Source: an uncultured Clostridia bacterium
GTDB lineage: Bacteria; Bacillota_A; Clostridia; Oscillospirales; Oscillospiraceae
Direction: 5' to 3'
DNA length: 6,854 nt
NCBI GenBank assembly: GCA_947167435.1
Contig: CAMVIC010000080.1
Coordinates: 1-6,854, forward strand
Under the pieces are notes generated by a model. The model was not told where the DNA came from. It worked only from the letters and a program-made list of their open reading frames with translations, and did no database searches. Positions within the stretch are counted from its first letter, which is position 1; each line of letters starts with the position of its first letter. A program made the position numbers and the translations under genes. This document shows positions 1 through 5,530 of this stretch, one piece after another.

Positions 1-1
1 T

Positions 2-1411
2 GTGGAAGTCGTCGTCAAACTGCTTTTCCACCATCTCGTTGTAGCGCTCCATGGTGGCGAGGAAGGTGTCCACGGGGATGCCCAGCTGCTCGGCCAGACC
101 CTCCAGCGTGTCGGAGACGATGGTGTTGCCGTTGGCCACGTCGCCCTCTACCATGCTGGTCACGTCGTCATCGGTGAAAGGATCGCTCAGGGCGTTGCGC
201 AGCGTATCCCAGAACATGCCGCCACCGGTGCCGCCCTCCAGAGTCTTCCGGTTGTAGCTGCCGTAGTTGGAGTCGAAGATGGAGAAGGCGATGTTGTCGG
301 TCTGGTTCATGATGTTCATGGATTTGCCCTGGACCCAGGCACCCTCGTTCATGAAGCGTTTGCCCTCCATGTTGACAAAGGGGAAGCAGCCGTGGAACAT
401 GGCGTTGGCCTGGGGATGCAGCATCAGCGGGAAGGGGCCGCCCTCCTGCATCTTGCCGCCGGCCCAGAGACCCATCTTGTGGCCGTCGCCGGTGGAGAAG
501 CCCGCCGGGGCGTGCTCGCAGCGCTGGACGCGGTTCACATAGTCGTCGCAGTAGTAGGCGCACATCTCGGGATCCTCGTGAATGCCGCCGGTGGCAAGAA
601 TGACGCCCTTGGTGGCCTTGAAGAGGATCAGCTCGCCGTCATGCTCGGCAAAGACGCCCTTCACCGCGCCGTCTTCCACCAGCAGATCCTGGGCCTTGGT
701 GTTGAAGATAAAGGTGGCCGGCTTTTCGTGCTTCTCGGCGTTCTTGGCGTCGGTGTAGCAGACGTTGGAGGCGGCGAAGTAACCGCAGTGCTCGTCAAAG
801 GTGAAGCTTCCGTCGGGACGGAACATGTGATAGTCATAGGTCTCGGGCACGATGGCCTTGGGGGCGTGGGCGCGGAAGGAAGCGGGATGTACACCGTACT
901 CAGCGCATTTGTCAATCAGCCAGTTGCCGGTGGCCGGCGCATAGTTGAACCACATGCTGACCAACGCCTCGTTGACGCGGCTGCCGCAGCGCTGAATCCA
1001 GATGTTCTGGTGCTGGACCACGTCGGTCAAAGCTTCCATGTAGCCCTCATCCACCTGCTGCTGCACGAACTTGGTGTTGACCATGCCGATGCCGCCGCCC
1101 TGCCCGTGGATTTTGCCCTGCTGTTCGAGAATGATGGCCTGCACGTTGTTGTCTGCCAGTGCTGCCGCGGCAGCACAGCCGGCGTTGCCGGCGCCGACGA
1201 CGACAACCTCAGTGGTGATGACCTTGGCGGCGTCAGCTTCCACATGGTTATAGGGATTGGTGAAAAAGCCGGGCTTCTCTCCGGGGTCGTTGCGGTTGAG
1301 GCCGGCGGCCTCCGCAGTGGTGTTGGTGCCCAGACCCAGACTGCCGATGGTCAGGGCTGCTGCACCCGCAAGGGAACCTTTCAGAAAATCTCTTCTCGAT
1401 ACTTTTTTCAT
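2..1411 (-). CDS. Tat-exported FAD-dependent oxidoreductase, fumarate-reductase/flavocytochrome c flavoprotein family (C-terminus cut by window edge)
   Basis: Translated by hand, this is an open 470-codon reading frame that leaves the window on the left with no stop. The ATG at 1411 follows AAGGAGGT with 5 bases between. The N-terminus is a twin-arginine signal (SRRDFLKG, residues 5-12), then a hydrophobic stretch to about 28, with a possible AEA cleavage site at 33-35; there is no lipobox cysteine. The FAD Rossmann motif is GAGNAG (73-78) with the ribose-binding Glu at 96. Other family marks are ATGG (273-276), STGDGHKMG (306-314), LHP (331-333) and GKRFMNE (350-356). Arg352 and His332 sit where fumarate-reductase-type enzymes hold substrate carboxylates. 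The remaining C-terminal FAD-domain segment lies outside the window. No FMN-binding or heme domain precedes the FAD domain. The likely role is reduction of an unsaturated organic acid as electron acceptor outside the membrane; the substrate cannot be read from the sequence. Confidence 0.9.
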   Translation of the reverse strand, partial: MKKVSRRDFLKGSLAGAAALTIGSLGLGTNTTAEAAGLNRNDPGEKPGFFTNPYNHVEADAAKVITTEVVVVGAGNAGCAAAAALADNNVQAIILEQQGKIHGQGGGIGMVNTKFVQQQVDEGYMEALTDVVQHQNIWIQRCGSRVNEALVSMWFNYAPATGNWLIDKCAEYGVHPASFRAHAPKAIVPETYDYHMFRPDGSFTFDEHCGYFAASNVCYTDAKNAEKHEKPATFIFNTKAQDLLVEDGAVKGVFAEHDGELILFKATKGVILATGGIHEDPEMCAYYCDDYVNRVQRCEHAPAGFSTGDGHKMGLWAGGKMQEGGPFPLMLHPQANAMFHGCFPFVNMEGKRFMNEGAWVQGKSMNIMNQTDNIAFSIFDSNYGSYNRKTLEGGTGGGMFWDTLRNALSDPFTDDDVTSMVEGDVANGNTIVSDTLEGLAEQLGIPVDTFLATMERYNEMVEKQFDDDFH

Positions 1412-1415
1412 AAAG

Positions 1416-1423
1416 ACCTCCTT
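1416..1423 (-). promoter_or_regulatory. Strong ribosome-binding site of the FAD oxidoreductase gene
   Basis: On the minus strand this reads AAGGAGGT, an almost full complement to the 16S rRNA 3' end, placed just ahead of the ATG at 1411. It fixes the start and agrees with the Tat signal beginning at once at MKKVSRRDF. Confidence 0.85.
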
Positions 1424-1439
1424 AAATTTGAATTTTGTG

Positions 1440-1460
1440 ATGTGTCCTTCTTAGACACAT
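1440..1460. repeat. 7-bp inverted repeat in the leader of the FAD oxidoreductase gene (possible operator or hairpin)
   Basis: ATGTGTC (1440-1446) and GACACAT (1454-1460) are perfect inverted arms separated by 7 bases. The repeat lies just downstream of the predicted transcription start (about 1465), at roughly +6 to +26, and upstream of the ribosome-binding site. That place suits a repressor operator or a leader hairpin. There is no T-run after it, so it is not an intrinsic terminator. Confidence 0.5.
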
Positions 1461-1471
1461 TTACTAAAAAT

Positions 1472-1499
1472 ATTATAACAATCAGAAAAAATATGTCAA
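1472..1499 (-). promoter_or_regulatory. Sigma-A-type promoter of the FAD oxidoreductase gene
   Basis: On the minus strand a perfect TTGACA (1494-1499) and a perfect TATAAT (1472-1477) are separated by 16 bases. Transcription would start near 1465, giving a leader of roughly 54 bases. Both hexamers are perfect matches but the spacer is one base shorter than the usual 17. The -35 lies inside one of a pair of 19-bp direct repeats, so control by a factor binding there is plausible. Confidence 0.85.
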
Positions 1500-1531
1500 T
1501 ACTTTCCAGAATAAATATGTCAATACTTTCC
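1489..1531. repeat. Two 19-bp perfect direct repeats, 24-bp period, overlapping the FAD gene promoter
   Basis: The unit GGAAAGTATTGACATATTT (minus strand) occurs at 1489-1507 and again at 1513-1531 with no mismatch. The proximal copy carries the -35 hexamer; the distal copy carries a second TTGACA (1518-1523) that has no good -10 at the right distance. The pair could be activator or repressor binding sites, or a recent local duplication of the -35 region. Confidence 0.85.
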
Positions 1532-1556
1532 GAAAAACTGTCATCGCAGGAGGTGC

Positions 1557-1593
1557 AAAAAAGAGCCTCCGGCGCAGATGCGTCGGAGGCTCT
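1557..1593 (-). terminator. Rho-independent terminator of the sortase gene
   Basis: The arms 1562-1571 and 1584-1593 form a perfect 10-bp stem (AGAGCCTCCG with CGGAGGCTCT). After one mismatch a further 3 bp closes on a 4-base loop. On the minus strand the stem is followed by a run of T at 1557-1561. It begins 13 bases after the sortase stop codon. It isolates the sortase transcript from the FAD oxidoreductase gene downstream. Confidence 0.92.
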
Positions 1594-1606
1594 GAAAAAC
1601 AGCGGA

Positions 1607-2395
1607 TCAGCCGTCGATGGGGACCAGTTTGCCCAGCACGATATACCGGGCGTCGTCATACTCATAGGAGCAGGTGGACAGAATCACGATATGGTCCTGC
1701 GCGGTGGCGCGCACATTGCTTGCAAAGTTGGAATAGCTGTAAGCACGGTCCAGATAGTTCTGGAAGGTACTGGTTTCCGGGTGAATCATCATATAGACTT
1801 CCGAGTCACCGCTGGTCACATAGGCGGCGAAGAGCTCCAGCCGGTAATTCTGATTGGGCGTCAGGATGTACATGTTGGGATGCTCGGTGTAGTAGCTTGG
1901 ATTCTTGTAATTGCTGAGACTGGCGAACATGGAACCGTCGTTCATATGGTGACCATAGAGAATGGTGTTTACGCCGGAAAAATCACTGGCACAGGCATAG
2001 TCCATGAAGATGGAACCGCCGCCTGCATAGGAGCCGTCGATGTGCCGGTGCAGATAATAGTCATTGTCGGCCGCCTGGACAATGGGGTAATTGATGACGG
2101 TGCCGGGGCTGTAGATCCAGCCGACGATGTCGCTGTTCTGGGAGCGCAAACCGGCAAAGTCCACATTCATATCCAGCTCTTTGGGCGTCTCGGTGACCTG
2201 AGGCTGTTCGGGACTGACCGCAAAGGGCGTGGTCTTCGGCGCGTTGGTGACGTACTGGCTGGAGAGAGAATTGTACTTCTGCTCCGAGACTTTATAATCA
2301 TGCATGATGCTGTACAGCTTATAACCGCTGAACAGGAAAACGCCGGTGAACACAGCGGCAAGAATAAACAGCACTGCTTTAACGGTTTTTTTCAA
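1607..2395 (-). CDS. srtB: Class B sortase (SrtB-type transpeptidase)
   Basis: This 262-residue protein would join a sorting-signal protein to the cell wall outside the membrane. It has one N-terminal membrane segment (about residues 6-26, reading AVLFILAAVFTGVF) and then an extracytoplasmic linker rich in Pro and Thr. The sortase domain starts near residue 79. The catalytic triad is visible: His149 in LYGHHM, Cys242 in ILSTCSYEY and Arg250 in DARYIVLGKL. The long stretch between the TC motif and the Arg, and the GWIYSPGTVINYPIVQ entry (92-107), are typical of class B. The start is TTG, supported by AGAGGAGG 8 bases upstream and by the well-placed signal anchor. No substrate with an LPXTG-like signal lies in the window. 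It has its own terminator, and it may share a transcript with the transporter gene upstream. Confidence 0.93.
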   Translation of the reverse strand: MKKTVKAVLFILAAVFTGVFLFSGYKLYSIMHDYKVSEQKYNSLSSQYVTNAPKTTPFAVSPEQPQVTETPKELDMNVDFAGLRSQNSDIVGWIYSPGTVINYPIVQAADNDYYLHRHIDGSYAGGGSIFMDYACASDFSGVNTILYGHHMNDGSMFASLSNYKNPSYYTEHPNMYILTPNQNYRLELFAAYVTSGDSEVYMMIHPETSTFQNYLDRAYSYSNFASNVRATAQDHIVILSTCSYEYDDARYIVLGKLVPIDG

Positions 2396-2403
2396 GACGC
2401 TCG

Positions 2404-2411
2404 CCTCCTCT
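2404..2411 (-). promoter_or_regulatory. Ribosome-binding site that supports the TTG start of the sortase
   Basis: The minus strand reads AGAGGAGG followed by 8 bases and then TTG at 2395. No ATG or GTG start in this frame fits a ribosome-binding site better, so the rare TTG start is the most likely one. Confidence 0.75.
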
Positions 2412-2424
2412 AAAGACAGGCAAC

Positions 2425-2430
2425 ATTATA
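2425..2430 (-). promoter_or_regulatory. Possible -10 element upstream of the sortase gene
   Basis: A perfect TATAAT lies on the minus strand about 30 bases upstream of the sortase start. The region 16-18 bases further upstream is T-rich but holds no convincing -35, so this is only a candidate. There is no clear terminator between the transporter gene and the sortase, so read-through is an alternative. Confidence 0.4.
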
Positions 2431-2464
2431 CTGCAAGGATGTGAAAAAGAAAAGCAAAGATTTC

Positions 2465-3367
2465 TTAAGATTGCCGATTTGAAGAAGAAACTTTACAATT
2501 TAGCAACAATACGGCGGACAGAATCAGGAGAATCCCAAGGGCGGAGAAAGGCGTCAGCGCTTCTTTGAAGACCAGAACGCCAAACAGGGTGGCGACCATG
2601 GGTTCCACCGTGGCCAGAGTGGCGGCCCGGCTGGCCTCCACGGAGCGGAGTCCCAACGTGTAGCTGAGAAAGGGGATCACCGCAGTCACCAGAGCCATCA
2701 GAAGGAAGAAGAGGGACAGGCGCAGCGGGGAAGGGGAGGCCAGAATCCGGGATACAAGTGCGGCCGGGGGACTGATGAGCCAGGAGCCCACTGCGGCGAT
2801 CAGAAAGGTGTAGGCGGTGACCGTCAGAGGGGAATAGCGGCGCAGGGCGAAGGTGCCGAGGATGCTGTACAGTCCGTAGCCCAGGCCGGAGCCGAGGCCG
2901 ATGAGAAAGCCCGCGGCGGTCAGACCGCCGCCGCTCAGTCCGGAGATCAGCACGCAGCCGGAGAAGGCAAGCGCCAGAGCCAGAAGCCTGGTACCGTTCA
3001 TCCGCTCATGGAAGAACAGGATGGACAGCAACATGACCCAGATGGGGGAGGTGTACAGCAAAATGGCGGCGGTGGACAGGGGCATCATGCGGATGGCGGT
3101 AAAATAACAGACGGTAAAGAACAGAATGCTGGCAAGGCCCAGCCCCAGGAACAGGGGCAGGTCCCACAGCCGGATCCGAAAGCCGCCCGGTTCCTTTACC
3201 AGAAGCAGAAGACAGAAAACCGCAGCTGAAAGCGTCAGCCGGGCTGAGGTGATCTGCAGGGACGAAAAGCCCAGCGCGCTCAGCCTGCGGACAAAAAGCC
3301 CCATGCTGCCCCAGAATACGCCGGCCAGCAGAATCAGCACAACGCCACGCCTGTTGTTTTTTTCCAT
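2465..3367 (-). CDS. EamA/DMT-superfamily membrane transporter
   Basis: A 300-residue, strongly hydrophobic protein with about ten membrane segments, the usual size and layout of the drug/metabolite transporter (DMT) superfamily. It has two tandem EamA repeats: the first about residues 8-142, closing with FFHERMNGTRLLALALAFSG, and the second about 153-289, closing with EPMVATLFGVLVFKEALTPF. The Glu at the end of the ninth-helix region (255) and the Glu in FKEAL (269) are typical EamA marks. Members export amino acids or other small metabolites; the substrate cannot be told from sequence. The ATG at 3367 has GGAG 10 bases upstream, a slightly long spacing. No strong promoter is visible between it and the tRNA terminator; a weak extended -10 (TGCTATTCT, around 3416-3424) is the best candidate. 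Confidence 0.93.
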   Translation of the reverse strand: MEKNNRRGVVLILLAGVFWGSMGLFVRRLSALGFSSLQITSARLTLSAAVFCLLLLVKEPGGFRIRLWDLPLFLGLGLASILFFTVCYFTAIRMMPLSTAAILLYTSPIWVMLLSILFFHERMNGTRLLALALAFSGCVLISGLSGGGLTAAGFLIGLGSGLGYGLYSILGTFALRRYSPLTVTAYTFLIAAVGSWLISPPAALVSRILASPSPLRLSLFFLLMALVTAVIPFLSYTLGLRSVEASRAATLATVEPMVATLFGVLVFKEALTPFSALGILLILSAVLLLNCKVSSSNRQS

Positions 3368-3387
3368 CGGGCATCAACTCCACACGC

Positions 3388-3417
3388 TTCGGATGCTGTG
3401 CCGCATCCGGAACACAG
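3388..3417 (-). other. Hairpin(s) in the leader of the transporter gene
   Basis: CGGATGC (3390-3396) and GCATCCG (3403-3409) are perfect 7-bp arms with a 6-base loop. A second, mutually exclusive pairing uses CTGTG (3396-3400) with CACAG (3413-3417). The structures lie between the tRNA terminator and the transporter's ribosome-binding site. There is no T-run, so this is not a terminator. A role in leader control or as an operator is only a guess. Confidence 0.4.
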
Positions 3418-3423
3418 AATAGC

Positions 3424-3450
3424 AAAAAAGACACGCCAAAACGTGTCTTT
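3424..3450 (-). terminator. Rho-independent terminator of the tRNA operon
   Basis: The arms AAAGACACG and CGTGTCTTT (3427-3435 and 3442-3450) form a perfect 9-bp stem with a 6-base loop. On the minus strand the stem runs into a T-tract (3424-3429). It starts 5 bases after the CCA end of tRNA-Cys, and so ends the four-tRNA transcript before the transporter gene. Confidence 0.9.
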
Positions 3451-3454
3451 CTTG

Positions 3455-3529
3455 TGGAGGCGCCACCCAGACTTGAACTGGGGAATCGCGGATTTGCAGT
3501 CCGCTGCCTTACCACTTGGCTATGGCGCC
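3455..3529 (-). tRNA. tRNA-Cys (anticodon GCA)
   Basis: A full 75-base cloverleaf with encoded CCA (3455-3457). The acceptor stem GGCGCCA/TGGCGCC is perfect and the discriminator base is U, as expected for cysteine tRNA. The anticodon stem GCGGA/TCCGC encloses the loop CTGCAAA with anticodon GCA, and the T arm is CCCAG-TTCAAGT-CTGGG. It is the last gene of the four-tRNA operon, just before the terminator. Confidence 0.97.
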
Positions 3530-3537
3530 ATATAAAG

Positions 3538-3559
3538 CTTGCGGGGTTTAACCCGCAAG
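3538..3559 (-). other. Spacer hairpin between tRNA-Gly and tRNA-Cys
   Basis: CTTGCGGG (3538-3545) and CCCGCAAG (3552-3559) form a perfect 8-bp stem with a 6-base loop. On the minus strand only a short CTTT follows, so it is at best a weak terminator. A role as a processing structure for the polycistronic tRNA precursor is equally possible. Confidence 0.65.
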
Positions 3560-3564
3560 ACTTT

Positions 3565-3640
3565 TGGAGCGGGCAACGAGGCTCGAACTCGCTACCTCCA
3601 CCTTGGCAAGGTGGCGCTCTACCGGATGAGCTATGCCCGC
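3565..3640 (-). tRNA. tRNA-Gly (anticodon GCC)
   Basis: A 76-base cloverleaf with encoded CCA (3565-3567). The acceptor stem GCGGGCA/TGCCCGC is perfect with discriminator U. The anticodon stem CCACC/GGTGG encloses the loop TTGCCAA with anticodon GCC. The T arm is GCGAG-TTCGAGC-CTCGT with one G-U pair. It is the third gene of the operon. Confidence 0.97.
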
Positions 3641-3642
3641 AT

Positions 3643-3663
3643 AAAACCCCTTTAAAAAAGGGG

Positions 3664-3664
<1 letters not shown>
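3643..3664 (-). terminator. Terminator-like hairpin between tRNA-Phe and tRNA-Gly
   Basis: The arms 3646-3653 and 3657-3664 (ACCCCTTT with AAAGGGGT) form a stem of about 7-8 bp with a very short loop. On the minus strand it is followed by TTTTAT. It looks like a weak intrinsic terminator inside the tRNA operon, which would lower output of the last two tRNAs, or a processing hairpin. Which it is cannot be decided by eye. Confidence 0.5.
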
Positions 3665-3739
<75 letters not shown>

Positions 3740-3750
3740 ATATGAACGTA

Positions 3751-3827
3751 TGGTGGGAACAACTGGACTCGAACCAGTGACCCCCTGCTTGTAAGGCAGG
3801 TGCTCTAACCAGCTGAGCTATGCTCCC
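3751..3827 (-). tRNA. tRNA-Val (anticodon UAC)
   Basis: A 77-base cloverleaf with encoded CCA (3751-3753) and discriminator A. The acceptor stem is GGGAGCA/TGTTCCC with one G-U pair. The anticodon stem CCTGC/GCAGG encloses CTTACAA with anticodon TAC (UAC in RNA), which reads valine codons. The T arm is CTGG-TTCGAGT-CCAG at its core. It is the first gene of the operon, about 10 bases after the predicted transcription start. Confidence 0.97.
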
Positions 3828-3843
3828 CCGCGACAGCTTTGTC

Positions 3844-3872
3844 ATGATACTAAATTTTTTTGCTGTTGTCAA
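3844..3872 (-). promoter_or_regulatory. Strong sigma-A-type promoter of the tRNA operon
   Basis: On the minus strand a perfect TTGACA (3867-3872) and TATCAT (3844-3849) are separated by exactly 17 bases, with an A-rich spacer and an A/T-rich stretch upstream of the -35. Transcription would start near 3837, about 10 bases before tRNA-Val. The strength fits a stable-RNA operon. The -35 begins only 10 bases after the hslO stop codon. Confidence 0.88.
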
Positions 3873-3882
3873 GATATTCTTT

Positions 3883-4794
3883 TTATTTTTTTTCAGGATC
3901 TGCAGAGGGACTTTCCACGTCACCCTTACGGGACAGAATCTGCTTCAGATCATCCGGCGTGAAGGAGTAGGAGGCGTCGCAGAACTGACAGGATACCTGA
4001 ATGGGCTCGTCAGAATGAATCATGGACTGAAGCTCGTCGTCCGAGATGCAGGAAATCGCATAGGCAACACGTTCCCGGCTGCAGCCGCAGCGATATCCCA
4101 CGGGCGCTTCACCCACCAGGTGATATTCAAAGCCTTTGAGAACCTGAGCAAACACCGCGTCCGCGCCGTCCTCGTCCAGGAGCGTGGTGAGCTGGTCCAT
4201 CAGGAAAATATTGTCTTCCAGTTTGCCGATCATCTCCTCGTCGGCGCCGGGCATCAGCTGCACGATGAAGCCGCCGGCGGCACGGATGGAAGTGTCCGTA
4301 TCAACCAGAACGCCCAGGGCACAGGCAGAGGGCACCTGCTCACTCTCCAGAAGATAGGCCGTCAGGTCTTCGGCAATTTCGCCGCTGACCAGTTCCGTAG
4401 AGCCGATATAGGGTTCCTTCAGTCCGATATCCCGGCTTACCGTCAGCATCCCATCCCTTCCGACGGCGCCGCCCACGTTCAGCTTGCCGTCTGAACGTAG
4501 GGGAAGGGATATCTGGGGATTGCCCACATAGCCGCGCACAAAGCCCTCATGGTCGGATACGGCGACCACGCTGCCGATGGGACCGCCGCCGTTAATGCGA
4601 ATGGTCAGGCTGGCGTTCTCCTCTTTCATGCTCTCTCCCAGGAGAGAGGCAGCGCAGAGCGTTCTGCCCAGCGCGGCGGAGGCGGTAGGGGAGCAGTTGT
4701 GAATCTCCCGGGCGCGCTGTACGGTGTCCCTGGCGGTGATTACCGCCATTTTGATCATGCCGTCTCCGGCAGTAGCACGAATAATCTTATCCAT
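3883..4794 (-). CDS. hslO: Hsp33 redox-regulated chaperone (33 kDa chaperonin)
   Basis: A 303-residue cytoplasmic chaperone that family knowledge says is switched on by oxidation. The N-terminal domain begins MDKIIRATAGDG and carries the Hsp33 core (HNCSPTASAALGRTL, then NGGGPIGSVVAVSD and GYVGNP). The C-terminal redox switch is intact: CGC (Cys236 and Cys238) and CQFC (Cys269 and Cys272) are the four cysteines that bind zinc when reduced. The ATG at 4794 was preferred over an in-frame GTG at 4806 because GAGG lies 6 bases before it and MDK matches the usual Hsp33 start. It overlaps the end of the methyltransferase gene by 8 bases, so translation is probably coupled. No terminator is visible after it: the tRNA promoter follows at once. 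Confidence 0.96.
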   Translation of the reverse strand: MDKIIRATAGDGMIKMAVITARDTVQRAREIHNCSPTASAALGRTLCAASLLGESMKEENASLTIRINGGGPIGSVVAVSDHEGFVRGYVGNPQISLPLRSDGKLNVGGAVGRDGMLTVSRDIGLKEPYIGSTELVSGEIAEDLTAYLLESEQVPSACALGVLVDTDTSIRAAGGFIVQLMPGADEEMIGKLEDNIFLMDQLTTLLDEDGADAVFAQVLKGFEYHLVGEAPVGYRCGCSRERVAYAISCISDDELQSMIHSDEPIQVSCQFCDASYSFTPDDLKQILSRKGDVESPSADPEKK

Positions 4795-5530
4795 TGTTTT
4801 CCTCACTTTTTCGTTTCGCCGTCACAAACAGCCTGCCGGAATCGCCCTGGGGGCAGTCTCTGCGCAGCCGAATCTCGGTGAAGCCTGCTTCTTCCAGCAG
4901 CTTTTTCAATTGCTCCGGCTCGTGGGCATATTCCACATGCTCTTCACCGCTGCGCCGCCATAGCCGGCCCTGCCGTTCAAACAAATCCATGCCATACAGA
5001 ATCGAAGCGCTTTCCGTATCAAAGTCCGCCCGCCACAGGCAGAGCACGTCCGGCTTTTCATCCACAAAAACCTGACCGTCCAGAGAGCGGAAAAAGTCCG
5101 GCGTGTGGATATCGAAGATGAGAAGTCCGTCCGGTCGGACAAACAGATACAGGCGGTGAAACACCTCCGGCAGCGTCTCGGGGGAAAGATAATTCATCCC
5201 GTCCAGGGAACAAAACGCCGCGTCCACCGTCCCATATAAATCGAGGAGGGCGGCATCCTGACAGAGAAAGAGAGGCGCTGTCTCCAAACGGCGGCATTTG
5301 TCGCGGGCCTGCATCAGCATATCCACGGAAGCGTCCACGCCGATGAGTTCATAGCCGCGCCGGGTCATCTCCGCGGTCAGAGTGCCGGTTCCGCAGCAGA
5401 GGTCCAAAAGGAGGCGAAACTCCCCGCCGCAGCGTTGAAATTCCGCCTCGTAGAAATCTGCAAATTCTTTGTATGGAATGTCCCCGGTCAGCGTGTCATA
5501 CCATGCGGCCAGAGCAGTATAGCTGCTCAC
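4787..5530 (-). CDS. Class I SAM-dependent methyltransferase
   Basis: A 247-residue soluble protein with a standard Rossmann-type methyltransferase fold. Motif I is LLDLCCGTGT (41-50), the SAM-ribose acidic residue is Asp66 in GVDAS, an adenine-side QDA is at 91-93, motif IV is in DAAFCSLDGMNYL (103-115), and RPDGLLIFDIHT (132-143) forms the following strand. The N-terminus (YTALAAWYDTLTGDIPY) and the length resemble Firmicutes proteins of the YqeM type, but that is a tentative comparison from memory. The methyl acceptor is not known; small molecule, RNA or protein are all possible. The GTG start at 5530 overlaps the upstream stop codon in GTGA, with GAGGAG 8 bases upstream, so translation is coupled to the yerC-like gene. 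Confidence 0.9.
   Translation of the reverse strand: MSSYTALAAWYDTLTGDIPYKEFADFYEAEFQRCGGEFRLLLDLCCGTGTLTAEMTRRGYELIGVDASVDMLMQARDKCRRLETAPLFLCQDAALLDLYGTVDAAFCSLDGMNYLSPETLPEVFHRLYLFVRPDGLLIFDIHTPDFFRSLDGQVFVDEKPDVLCLWRADFDTESASILYGMDLFERQGRLWRRSGEEHVEYAHEPEQLKKLLEEAGFTEIRLRRDCPQGDSGRLFVTAKRKSEENNG
4801..4804 (-). promoter_or_regulatory. Ribosome-binding site that decides the hslO start
   Basis: GAGG on the minus strand lies 6 bases before the ATG at 4794, inside the last codons of the methyltransferase gene. The GTG at 4806 sits just upstream of it and so would have the GAGG on the wrong side. Confidence 0.6.

Noticed and set aside
1489..1531. Possible CRISPR fragment
   Set aside because: There are only two copies, separated by 5 bases, and they carry promoter hexamers; this does not resemble a repeat-spacer array.
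2..2413. An 803-codon plus-strand open frame over the FAD and sortase genes
   Set aside because: It is antisense to two well-supported genes, in the mirror frame, crosses their terminator and promoter, and its translation shows no recognisable domain. It is a by-product of the codon use of the minus-strand genes.
3006..3515. A 169-codon minus-strand open frame over the transporter start and tRNA-Cys
   Set aside because: It overlaps the transporter gene in another frame and spans the terminator and a tRNA gene; it has no recognisable domain.
3820..4494. A 224-codon plus-strand open frame
   Set aside because: It is antisense to hslO, which has strong family motifs; it covers the tRNA promoter and has no domain of its own.
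4795..4806. Upstream GTG start for hslO
   Set aside because: The GAGG ribosome-binding site falls inside the extra codons, and the usual Hsp33 N-terminus begins at the ATG at 4794.
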